The notes below the pieces were generated by a model. That model had not been told where the DNA came from and made no database searches. It saw only the letters and a program-made list of their open reading frames with translations. Shown piece by piece: positions 1 to 6,131 of a stretch of 6,513 nucleotides of DNA (positions are counted from its first letter, which is position 1; each line of letters opens with the position of its first letter). Made by a program: the position numbers and the translations under genes. This DNA comes from Bacillota bacterium (GTDB lineage: Bacteria > Bacillota > Clostridia > Acetivibrionales > DSM-2933), in NCBI GenBank assembly GCA_030705945.1, contig JAUZPS010000281.1, positions 1-6,513 on the forward strand. Direction: 5' to 3'.

Positions 1-1
1 A

Positions 2-55
2 TATATATTTTGCAATAAACATTTTACATCTATTTTTTATATTGCAAAATATATA
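2..55. repeat. Perfect 16-bp inverted repeat at window edge
   Basis: The arms at 2-17 and 40-55 are exact reverse complements (TATATATTTTGCAATA on the left), with a 22-base AT-only-like spacer. No T-tract follows the right arm and the stem is AT-rich, so it is a weak candidate for a classical terminator. It could be the 3' end signal of an upstream gene outside the window, a regulator binding site with TTGCAA cores, or a mobile-element remnant. The arms are read directly from the sequence; the role is unknown. Confidence 0.6.
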
Positions 56-64
56 CCTTGATTC

Positions 65-148
65 ATAAGTTGCGAAAAGTTCAGCTTTGATAGAAAAATG
101 CAGACGTATCAACTGCATTTTTAATGTAAAATCTTTTTCGTAACTTAT
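65..148. repeat. Nested inverted repeat (84-bp imperfect palindrome) upstream of the mannanase gene
   Basis: The outer arms 65-79 and 133-148 pair over about 15 bp, with one G-T wobble (72/141) and one bulged T. The inner arms 94-103 (AAAAATGCAG) and 113-122 (CTGCATTTTT) are perfect over 10 bp around a 9-base loop. The inner hairpin ends in five Ts, so it could act as a terminator for an upstream gene. The outer arms show the structure is larger than a simple terminator. If the mannanase transcript starts upstream, this would be a strongly structured leader. I saw no convincing -35/-10 pair in bases 1-246, so I cannot tell whether it is transcribed with that gene. Confidence 0.6.
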
Positions 149-185
149 ATAGATGAAAATAGAAGCTTTATTAGAAATCATCTAT
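149..185. repeat. 8-bp inverted repeat ATAGATGA/TCATCTAT
   Basis: The arms at 149-156 and 178-185 are exact reverse complements separated by 21 bases. The element abuts the preceding 84-bp palindrome directly. Its right arm overlaps an AT-rich -10-like stretch (TATTAT, 183-188), which lacks a good -35 at the right distance. It may be an operator half-site pair, part of a folded leader, or chance in AT-rich DNA. Confidence 0.35.
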
Positions 186-246
186 TATAAACAGTTAAGA
201 GACTATGGGCATTAAATATTAATTTTATTTTAGGAGGATAATTTAA

Positions 247-3200
247 ATGCAAACGAAAAAAATTCTAAGCGTATTAGTTGTCTTTGCGATGATTATTACA
301 TCTATTGCAATGCCAATTAACGCAATCGCGGCAGCAAATGAGCAGCCTGCGGTAATCAGCAGCGATGTTGTGAGTGTTAGTGGATATGTGTCGCCTGACT
401 TAGTATCCGAAAAGCCTGTCAAAGCAGGTTTCAAAGTATCTGTTGTAGGCTCTGAAGCCAGTGCAGTAACAGATTCCCAAGGTTTTTTCAATATTGAAGG
501 CCTTCCAAAACAAAGTTCAACTTATGATTTGGTAGTTACAAAGCCTGGTTACCTTTCAAGATTAATTAAAGAAGTTCCAGGAAGCTCTGACGCTTTTGCT
601 TCAACTGAAGAAAAGCCAATCATGATGTGGGCTGGAGATATCCCTCAAAATGGAATATCTGATAATATGATTAACATGAAGGATGTCGTTGAACTTGCGA
701 AGGCTTTTAATGCAGCTTCAACAGACCCAAACTACAATGAGTACGTGAATTTTGACATGGATGGTACTGTAAGTATGCAGGATGTTGTTATCTTGGCTAA
801 GCATTTCGGCGCCACACCTGCAGATTATCCTATGGTAGTCGCGGTTACACCGACTCCTACAGATACGCCTACTTCAACACCGACACCAACCGCTACGCCA
901 ACTTCTACCCCATCAGGAAATACATCGCCTAAAACGGATATAAATATATATAAGGATAGTCTTCTGACCGGCTGGCAGGATTGGTCATGGACAAGCGACA
1001 GAGATCTTGCAAATACTGAAGTCGCAAAGTCTGGAAGCTCCATTGCTGTCACTTATACAGCCGCTTGGGCAGCTCTGTCGCTTTATAGTTCAAGTAAAAT
1101 TGATACTGCTGGATATGATAGCGTCGATTTCTGGATAAACGGCGGAGATAGCGATAAGACATTAGGTTTGTACTGCATAAAGGATGCAACTGATGATACT
1201 ACTGAAAGCGCTAAAGTTCAATTTACCGCTAAAGCAGGAGTATGGACAGAAGTTAAAGTAAAATTAAGCGAGCTTGGCAATCCTGAAACAATTCAAAGAA
1301 TTAATATCCAGGAATTATCCGGAGCTGCTCAGACAACTATCTACATTGATGATGTTACATTAGTGGCTGTTCCTGCGCCTGCGAGCGTTAAGACATTGAC
1401 AATATACGATGATGCTCTTGCAAGCGGATTACAGAATTGGTCATGGGGCTCAACAGTTGATTTTGCAAGTACTTCAACTGTTAAGTCGGGCTCAAATGCT
1501 ATTTCTCTTGAATATACCGGAGCATGGGCTGCATTGTCGATATATAGCGGTCAGGTTATTAAAACAGCAGGCTATGATTACATAAGTTTCTGGGTAAATG
1601 GCGGTGACAGCGATAAGAAATTAGGCTTCTCCATAACTAGGGACGCGGCAGACGACACATCTACCAGCCCCACAGTTCAGTTTACTGCGAAAGCTGGACA
1701 ATGGACAGAAGTTAAGGTTAATATGAGCGACCTTGCAAATCCTGAAGCAATTCAGAGAATAAACATTCAGGAATTGAGCGGAGCTGCTCAGACTCCAATA
1801 TATATTGACGACTTAAGTCTAGTAGGGGCGGCGCCTGTGACTCAGACTAAAGTTATGAACATATATAATGATGCTATGCCAGATGGTTTCCAGAACTGGT
1901 CATGGAACACAACTGCTGATTTTGCGGATTCTAACGCAAAAGTTGGTTCAGCGGCTATTGCTATTACATACACAGGAGCATATGCAGCTTTATCGCTATA
2001 TAGCTCCCAAAGAATTAATACTACAGGATATAACAGCGTTAAATTCTGGGTAAACGGCGGCGACAGTGATAAGAAGCTGGCATTCTCTATTGTAAAGGAT
2101 GCGGCGGATGAAACTTCTACCAGTCCGCAAATAATGTTTACCGCTAAGGCTGGAGTATGGACTGAAATTACTGTAAAATTAAGCGATTTAGGTGATCCCG
2201 AAGCAATTCAGAGAATTAATATACAGGAGATGGGCGGAGCTCCTCAAACAACTATTTATGTTGATGAAATCCGCTTGGAAGGCGACGGTTCAGTAACAGA
2301 ACCTAAAGCGACACCTGTTCCTGACCCGAATCCAGGCCCAAGAACAGATAAAGCGCAGATTTCAACAAATGACTACGATGTATCTCCAGTTGATACTGTT
2401 GATTCCAGTCTAACAAAAGAAACAGCATCATTGTTCGCGGCTTTAAGAGGCATAGGCGGTAAAAATCTTTTATTCGGACATCAGGATACTACTACTTGTG
2501 GTATTACAACCGGTGGAAGCAAAGATGGAACTCAATCCGACGTTAAAAATGATGTTGGCGCTTTCCCCGCGGTGTATGGTTGGGATACGCTCATCATTGA
2601 AGGTAAAGAGCCTCCTGGAAATACATCTTACTCTGCTGAGAAAAACATTGAACTGCTTTCAGATGTTGTTAAGAAAGCATATGCAAGAGGCGGAGTTATA
2701 ACATTGAGTTCGCATATGCCTAACTTCGTAAATGGAGGAGACTTCTACCAGACTTCTGGAAATGTTGTTACCAACATTTTGCCAGGAGGATCTAAGAATG
2801 CGGAATTTAATAAGTTCCTTGATAATATTGCGACCTTTGCAAACAATATTAAGGATGATAATGGCAACTTGATTCCAATAATATACAGACCTTTCCATGA
2901 AAACACCGGAAGCTGGTTCTGGTGGGGAGCTGATTTCTGTACTGAGGATCAATACATTAAACTGTATCGTTATACAGTTGAATACTTAAGGGATGTTAAG
3001 GGTGTGCACAACTTCCTGTATGCGTATTCACCTTCAGGAGACTTTAATACTGAAGCTGATTACCTTGTAAGATATCCTGGAGACGATTATGTAGATGTGC
3101 TTGGTTTTGACCAGTATGATAGCAGCGGAAGCCCGACTTCAGAAAAGAATTGGATGAAGTCAATAGTTACCAGAGCTGAGCTTGTATCGCAGATGGCAGA

Positions 3201-4356
3201 TAAGAGAGGCAAGATACCTACAATAACTGAAACAGGTATCACAGCAGGAATAAAGAAAGATAACAATGTAAATACCAAATGGTTCACCGACCTGTTAAAC
3301 GCGTTAAAGGATAGCTCTGCAGCAGGTAAAAATAAGTGCGCTTACATATTGGTATGGGCGAATTTTGACCTTAACCAGTTCTGGGTTCCTTACATGCATC
3401 ATTCAACTTTAGGGAATAACGAATTGCTACAGGATTTTGTAGACTTCTATAATGATGATTTCAGTGTATTCGGTGATACGTTAAACGGTTTCTATGATTT
3501 AAAAGTAGATACCAAGGCTGATCAGCCATCCGCGTACATATCAGCGCCTTATGGCGGAACTACCCTTTCAGGACCTACTACAGTTAAAGCAAAGGTTTTT
3601 GCTAATGGAAAAACTGTTTCATCAGTAGTTTTAAAAACTGATGAAAGCGCTGATATTGCTATGACAAAAGATACTGACGGGCAGTATAGCGCGGTATGGA
3701 CGCCTACTACTGAAATGAATGGAACTGATGTAAATTTAACAGTTGTTGTAAGTTATACAGATGGAGCTTCTCAGAAGGATTCCATAAGCGTAAAAGTTTC
3801 AGGCGACATCCCTGTTAAACAGTTTACTTTTGATTCTGACGCAAATAATGTCAGCTATGAAGGAGCATACGCTTCCGAAGGCGCTAGCGTGACAGCTGAT
3901 GTGTACTACGACAAAACGTTAAAAGCAGTAAGAGCTGACGCGAAGTTTACTGATGATGGGGACAGCAGTGACTGGACTTATCAGGAATTAAAGGTTAAGC
4001 TTCAGGGAATAAACAGCAGTGTTGATATGTCAAAGGTAAATAAGGTATCCTTCGATATTCTTTTGCCTGAAGCGGCTAAAGACACATTGTTCAAGCCATA
4101 CGCGATGATAAATATGCCTGCCGCTCCAGGATACAAGAAATTTGGAGAAGGCGCGTTGGAAATTTATCTGCAGGATTTCAAACAGGATGCTCAGGAAACA
4201 GGAACATATGGCAAAATGTATCGTTATACCGTTACTGTAGATCTTGAAGACAAGACAGCAACGGATTTGATAATGGCATTTGTAGCTTTTGACTGGAACT
4301 ATGATGGACCAATATTCTTTGATAATGTTTCATTTTCAAACACTGTAAAGTCTTAA
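247..4356 (+). CDS. Secreted modular GH26 glycoside hydrolase (probable endo-beta-1,4-mannanase) with N-terminal X module and type II-like dockerin
   Basis: Likely cleaves internal beta-1,4-mannosidic bonds of plant mannans outside the cell. The ATG at 247 follows AGGAGG (232-237) by 9 bases. Modules, in residues: 1-29 signal peptide (KK, hydrophobic core, Ala-rich cleavage region); ~41-125 X-like beta module (VSGYVSPD, VKAGFKV, AVTDSQGFF); ~126-194 dockerin, second EF-hand loop intact (N168, D170, D172, S176, D179), first carrying an insertion; 201-222 Pro/Thr linker; 233-373, 385-525 and 538-678 three similar putative carbohydrate-binding modules; ~685-702 Pro-rich linker; ~718-1080 GH26. 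In GH26, FGHQD (743-747), VYGWD, RPFHEN with E885 as expected acid/base and ITETG with E995 as expected nucleophile are seen; their 110-residue spacing suits the family. ~1090-1188 looks Ig-like and ~1190-1366 like a CBM27/CBM23-type mannan-binding module. No SLH or sortase motif, so attachment should be through the dockerin. Mannanase is inferred: GH26 also contains lichenases and xylanases. Confidence 0.93.
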   Translation: MQTKKILSVLVVFAMIITSIAMPINAIAAANEQPAVISSDVVSVSGYVSPDLVSEKPVKAGFKVSVVGSEASAVTDSQGFFNIEGLPKQSSTYDLVVTKPGYLSRLIKEVPGSSDAFASTEEKPIMMWAGDIPQNGISDNMINMKDVVELAKAFNAASTDPNYNEYVNFDMDGTVSMQDVVILAKHFGATPADYPMVVAVTPTPTDTPTSTPTPTATPTSTPSGNTSPKTDINIYKDSLLTGWQDWSWTSDRDLANTEVAKSGSSIAVTYTAAWAALSLYSSSKIDTAGYDSVDFWINGGDSDKTLGLYCIKDATDDTTESAKVQFTAKAGVWTEVKVKLSELGNPETIQRINIQELSGAAQTTIYIDDVTLVAVPAPASVKTLTIYDDALASGLQNWSWGSTVDFASTSTVKSGSNAISLEYTGAWAALSIYSGQVIKTAGYDYISFWVNGGDSDKKLGFSITRDAADDTSTSPTVQFTAKAGQWTEVKVNMSDLANPEAIQRINIQELSGAAQTPIYIDDLSLVGAAPVTQTKVMNIYNDAMPDGFQNWSWNTTADFADSNAKVGSAAIAITYTGAYAALSLYSSQRINTTGYNSVKFWVNGGDSDKKLAFSIVKDAADETSTSPQIMFTAKAGVWTEITVKLSDLGDPEAIQRINIQEMGGAPQTTIYVDEIRLEGDGSVTEPKATPVPDPNPGPRTDKAQISTNDYDVSPVDTVDSSLTKETASLFAALRGIGGKNLLFGHQDTTTCGITTGGSKDGTQSDVKNDVGAFPAVYGWDTLIIEGKEPPGNTSYSAEKNIELLSDVVKKAYARGGVITLSSHMPNFVNGGDFYQTSGNVVTNILPGGSKNAEFNKFLDNIATFANNIKDDNGNLIPIIYRPFHENTGSWFWWGADFCTEDQYIKLYRYTVEYLRDVKGVHNFLYAYSPSGDFNTEADYLVRYPGDDYVDVLGFDQYDSSGSPTSEKNWMKSIVTRAELVSQMADKRGKIPTITETGITAGIKKDNNVNTKWFTDLLNALKDSSAAGKNKCAYILVWANFDLNQFWVPYMHHSTLGNNELLQDFVDFYNDDFSVFGDTLNGFYDLKVDTKADQPSAYISAPYGGTTLSGPTTVKAKVFANGKTVSSVVLKTDESADIAMTKDTDGQYSAVWTPTTEMNGTDVNLTVVVSYTDGASQKDSISVKVSGDIPVKQFTFDSDANNVSYEGAYASEGASVTADVYYDKTLKAVRADAKFTDDGDSSDWTYQELKVKLQGINSSVDMSKVNKVSFDILLPEAAKDTLFKPYAMINMPAAPGYKKFGEGALEIYLQDFKQDAQETGTYGKMYRYTVTVDLEDKTATDLIMAFVAFDWNYDGPIFFDNVSFSNTVKS
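943..2280 (+). repeat. Three tandem ~141-residue putative carbohydrate-binding modules inside the GH26 gene
   Basis: Units lie at 943-1365, 1399-1821 and 1858-2280 (residues 233-373, 385-525, 538-678), with periods of 152 and 153 residues. By eye the units share roughly two thirds of their residues. Each opens with an IY-D motif and has QxWSW, YTxAxAALSxYS, FWxNGGDSDK, FTAKAGxWTE, IQRINIQE and a closing IYxD(D/E) strand. The pattern suggests a beta-sandwich CBM with exposed Trp/Tyr residues. I recall similar 'DDAL..GWQDWSWG' domains attached to many bacterial cellulases and mannanases, but I cannot assign a CBM family number. The DNA has diverged between copies, so the duplication is not recent. 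Confidence 0.85.
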
Positions 4357-4396
4357 GTTCTTAATCCTGTTTATAGATATTGAACTGTAAAATTGG

Positions 4397-4441
4397 AAAA
4401 TGTGGATACAGGTTAATTGAAGCCTGTGTCCACATTTTTTT
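4397..4441 (+). terminator. Intrinsic terminator after the GH26 gene
   Basis: The arms 4397-4412 (AAAATGTGGATACAGG) and 4423-4438 pair over 16 bp with a single T-G wobble around a 10-base loop. Seven Ts (4435-4441) complete the signal. It starts 41 bases after the TAA at 4354-4356 and should end the mannanase transcript, making the zinc genes a separate unit. The A-run on the left arm gives a possible weaker terminator on the other strand. Confidence 0.9.
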
Positions 4442-4488
4442 ATTTTATGGAAAAAATGATCTCCAATTAAATTTAAACTCATAAATTA

Positions 4489-4518
4489 TTGGTACATTTA
4501 TATAAATTAGAGTATAAT
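4489..4518 (+). promoter_or_regulatory. Probable sigma-A-type promoter of the zinc-binding lipoprotein gene
   Basis: A perfect TATAAT (-10) lies at 4513-4518. TTGGTA at 4489-4494 is a 4/6 match to the -35 box with an 18-base spacer. Transcription would start near 4525, leaving a leader of about 74 bases before the ATG at 4599. The promoter lies just downstream of the mannanase terminator, as expected for a new transcription unit. Confidence 0.65.
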
Positions 4519-4533
4519 AAGAAATGCAAATGC

Positions 4534-4548
4534 GAATAATTATTATTT
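4534..4548. promoter_or_regulatory. Candidate Fur-family (Zur) operator
   Basis: The core AATAAT-T-ATTATT (4535-4547) is a perfect 6-1-6 inverted repeat. Against the general Fur-family 7-1-7 box TGATAATnATTATCA it matches 10 of 14 informative positions, differing in the outer two bases on each side. It lies about 10-24 bases downstream of the predicted start point, where a bound repressor would block transcription. The gene it precedes is a zinc-uptake lipoprotein and a Fur-family regulator follows, which supports the idea. AT-rich DNA can give such palindromes by chance, so this is a candidate only. Confidence 0.4.
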
Positions 4549-4588
4549 GTAATAGAAAGCAATTAATCTATCCTAATATTAGTGAACT

Positions 4589-4593
4589 GGAGG
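4589..4593 (+). promoter_or_regulatory. Ribosome binding site that fixes the lipoprotein start
   Basis: GGAGG lies 5 bases before the ATG at 4599. An in-frame upstream ATG at 4524 has no such site, sits at the predicted transcription start, and would bury the lipoprotein signal peptide behind 25 extra residues. Confidence 0.85.
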
Positions 4594-4598
4594 AAAGT

Positions 4599-5519
4599 AT
4601 GAAGAAAAAATCGCTATATTTATTTGTTTTATTAATGGTCTGTTCAATGGTGCTTACTGCTTGTGGGGGGGATAAGGACAGTATCCGCGTAGATAAGCAT
4701 AGCAATAATAAGAAGTTTACAATTGTGACGTCTTTTTATCCCTTATATAACTTTACACTCAACGTCACTAAAGATATTCCTGATATATCCGTGGTAAATA
4801 TGACTGAACCGCAGACAGGATGTTTGCATGATTATCAATTTAGCGCGAAGGATATGAAAACGCTTGAGAAAGCGGATGTCTTTGTGATAAATGGAGCCGG
4901 AATGGAAGATTTCATGAAGAAGGTTATAGAAGAGCTTCCGGATCTAAAGGTAGTTGAGGCTTCAAAAGGTATTAATCTATTAAAAGACAAGAAAAATGGC
5001 GAAGAAAATCCTCATGTTTGGGTTAGCATTTCAGGAGCGATAGAAGAAGTAAAAAACATAACTAGAGAGCTTTCGACATTGAAACCTGAATATAAAGAAT
5101 ATCTTAATAAAAACGGAAATGCTTTTGTAAGCAAGCTTGAAGCTGAGAAAAAGAAGATGCATGATCAACTCGATAAAGTAAAAAACAAGGATATTGTAAC
5201 TTTACATGAAGCGTTTCCATACTTTGCAAAGGAATTCGGGCTTAATATTGCCGCAGTTATTGAACGTGAACCTGGCACGGAGCCTAGCGCCGGTGAATTT
5301 GCGGACACGATTGAAATGATAAAAAAAGCTGGAATAAAAGTGTTATTTGCAGAACCCCAGTATTCGCAAAAAGTTGCTGAGTCTATTGCTAGCCAAACCG
5401 GAGCTAAGGTGTATAATCTCGATCCATTTGTAACAGGTAGTGATAAAAATGATCTCGATAGTTATATAAAGACGATGGACGCTAATTTAAAAGTGCTATC
5501 GGAAGCGCTGAATAATTAG
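4599..5519 (+). CDS. znuA: Zinc ABC transporter substrate-binding lipoprotein (ZnuA/AdcA type)
   Basis: This 306-residue cluster A-I metal-binding protein should be anchored outside the membrane, where it captures Zn2+ and passes it to an ABC permease. A lipoprotein signal (KKK, hydrophobic core, lipobox LTAC with C22) opens the protein. Family landmarks follow in order: VTSFYPLY (43-50); LHDYQFSAKDM (76-86) with first ligand H77; ADVFVINGAGMEDF (92-105); NPHVWVS (137-143) with H139; LHEAFPYFAKEFGL (202-215) with H203; TEPSAGE (227-233); VYNLDPF (271-277) with D275. The third ligand is His rather than the Glu of Mn-type relatives such as PsaA, which favours zinc. The long His-rich loop of many ZnuA proteins is absent: only a short acidic/lysine stretch precedes H139. 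No znuB or znuC permease or ATPase gene lies in the window. A seven-G run (4665-4671) follows the C22 codon. The length is normal for the family. Zinc specificity is inferred. Confidence 0.9.
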   Translation: MKKKSLYLFVLLMVCSMVLTACGGDKDSIRVDKHSNNKKFTIVTSFYPLYNFTLNVTKDIPDISVVNMTEPQTGCLHDYQFSAKDMKTLEKADVFVINGAGMEDFMKKVIEELPDLKVVEASKGINLLKDKKNGEENPHVWVSISGAIEEVKNITRELSTLKPEYKEYLNKNGNAFVSKLEAEKKKMHDQLDKVKNKDIVTLHEAFPYFAKEFGLNIAAVIEREPGTEPSAGEFADTIEMIKKAGIKVLFAEPQYSQKVAESIASQTGAKVYNLDPFVTGSDKNDLDSYIKTMDANLKVLSEALNN

Positions 5520-5533
5520 AATTATGATCTCTT

Positions 5534-5638
5534 TATATAAAAAGCAATTAATCTTTTACATTTGCCTATCGCAAAATAACGTTAAAGCGTTCGTTATTTT
5601 GCTCCGTCAAATGTAAGATTAATAGTGCTTTTTATATA
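5534..5638. repeat. 105-bp imperfect palindrome between the lipoprotein and regulator genes
   Basis: About 40 bp of paired arms are arranged in four blocks: 5534-5546/5626-5638 (13 bp, perfect), 5547-5555/5615-5623 (9 bp), 5558-5564/5608-5614 (7 bp) and 5571-5581/5592-5602 (11 bp, GCAAAATAACG/CGTTATTTTGC). The 10-base loop is 5582-5591. Two 2-base bulges and one internal loop break the stem. The outer right arm holds GCTTTTT, and its complement reads the same way on the other strand, so weak bidirectional termination is possible. The length and whole-element symmetry also fit a miniature inverted-repeat element or a processing hairpin that tunes lipoprotein versus regulator mRNA. It fills most of the 154-base gap and leaves no room for an obvious promoter before the regulator. 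Confidence 0.75.
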
Positions 5639-5658
5639 GTTAACAAAGAATATGAATG

Positions 5659-5663
5659 AGAGG
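5659..5663 (+). promoter_or_regulatory. Ribosome binding site supporting a TTG start
   Basis: AGAGG lies 10 bases before the TTG at 5674. An in-frame TGA at 5665-5667 rules out a longer protein. The nearby ATGs at 5652, 5664 and 5669 are in other frames and run quickly into stops. A second in-frame TTG at 5701 lacks a comparably placed AGAGG-type site. Confidence 0.6.
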
Positions 5664-5673
5664 ATGACATGAT

Positions 5674-6102
5674 TTGGGTATAGGTGGGAATTATGGCGAA
5701 TTGCTCAAGAAAGAAAACTTGCGGAATACAAAACACCGCAATTCGGTTATAGAGATAATAGCCGGCAATGGACAGCCAATAGATGCGGAATCAATTTTCC
5801 TTAAGCTAAAGGAACAAAATATTTCAATAAGCTTATCAACTGTCTATAGAGTCCTTGAGACTTTGGTTTCAAAAGAGATTGTTAGTAAGACAAGCATAAA
5901 TTGTGATAACAAAGCCTTGTATGAGATAAAAGACGCGCAGCACAGACATCACTTAATGTGTGTAAAGTGCAAAAAAATGCTTTCTGTAGATGGGTGTCCA
6001 CTTGAAGAATACGAAAAAGCTCTTGAAGATAAGCTGGGTTTTAGCATAAAGGGACATAAGCTTGAGATGTTCGGGTATTGTCAGGACTGCAAGCAAGAAT
6101 GA
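5674..6102 (+). CDS. Fur-family metal-responsive transcriptional regulator, probably Zur-like
   Basis: A 142-residue cytoplasmic DNA-binding repressor of the Fur/Zur/PerR family, at the usual family length. Residues ~10-70 form the winged helix, with TKHRNSVIEII in the first helix and the conserved STVYRVLETL (55-64) in the recognition region. Residues ~80-142 form the dimerisation and metal domain. C96-C99 (CVKC) and C136-C139 (CQDC) make the structural zinc site. H90, H92, E111 and H128 align by spacing with H87, D89, E108 and H125 of E. coli Fur, one metal site. For the other site, E84 and H93 are kept but R91 replaces the usual His, so metal sensing may differ. C77 is an extra cysteine. 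Translation starts at TTG. The gene follows the zinc lipoprotein and precedes the next gene by only 29 bases, so it may be co-transcribed with either. Zur is favoured by context; PerR or Fur cannot be excluded from sequence. Confidence 0.88.
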   Translation: MGIGGNYGELLKKENLRNTKHRNSVIEIIAGNGQPIDAESIFLKLKEQNISISLSTVYRVLETLVSKEIVSKTSINCDNKALYEIKDAQHRHHLMCVKCKKMLSVDGCPLEEYEKALEDKLGFSIKGHKLEMFGYCQDCKQE

Positions 6103-6131
6103 TATTCTAAGTGAGGAGGATTTTTAATTGT

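Noticed and set aside
1..246. Search for a promoter or coding frame before the mannanase gene
   Set aside because: Several AT-rich -10-like stretches exist (for example 183-188), but none has a fitting -35 at 16-18 bases, and no reading frame with a ribosome binding site is seen.
825..1052. Minus-strand open frame with a Val-Gly repeat
   Set aside because: It is the complement of the Pro/Thr linker codons of the mannanase gene; no ribosome binding site and no plausible product.
943..2280. Periodic repeats considered as a CRISPR or satellite array
   Set aside because: The ~456-base period is in frame and encodes diverged copies of one protein module; there are no short identical repeats with unique spacers.
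2659..3287. Minus-strand open frames within the GH26 catalytic region
   Set aside because: They overlap a strongly conserved enzyme domain, have no ribosome binding sites and no recognisable domains; they are shadows of the coding strand.
4524..4598. Upstream in-frame ATG extending the zinc lipoprotein by 25 residues
   Set aside because: No ribosome binding site, it lies at the predicted transcription start and operator, and the added residues would displace the lipoprotein signal peptide. The ATG at 4599 with GGAGG is clearly better.
5571..5602. Inner stem GCAAAATAACG/CGTTATTTTGC considered as a Zur operator for the regulator gene
   Set aside because: The half sites are separated by 10 bases, not the 7-1-7 spacing of Fur-family boxes, and they are better explained as the core of the long palindrome.
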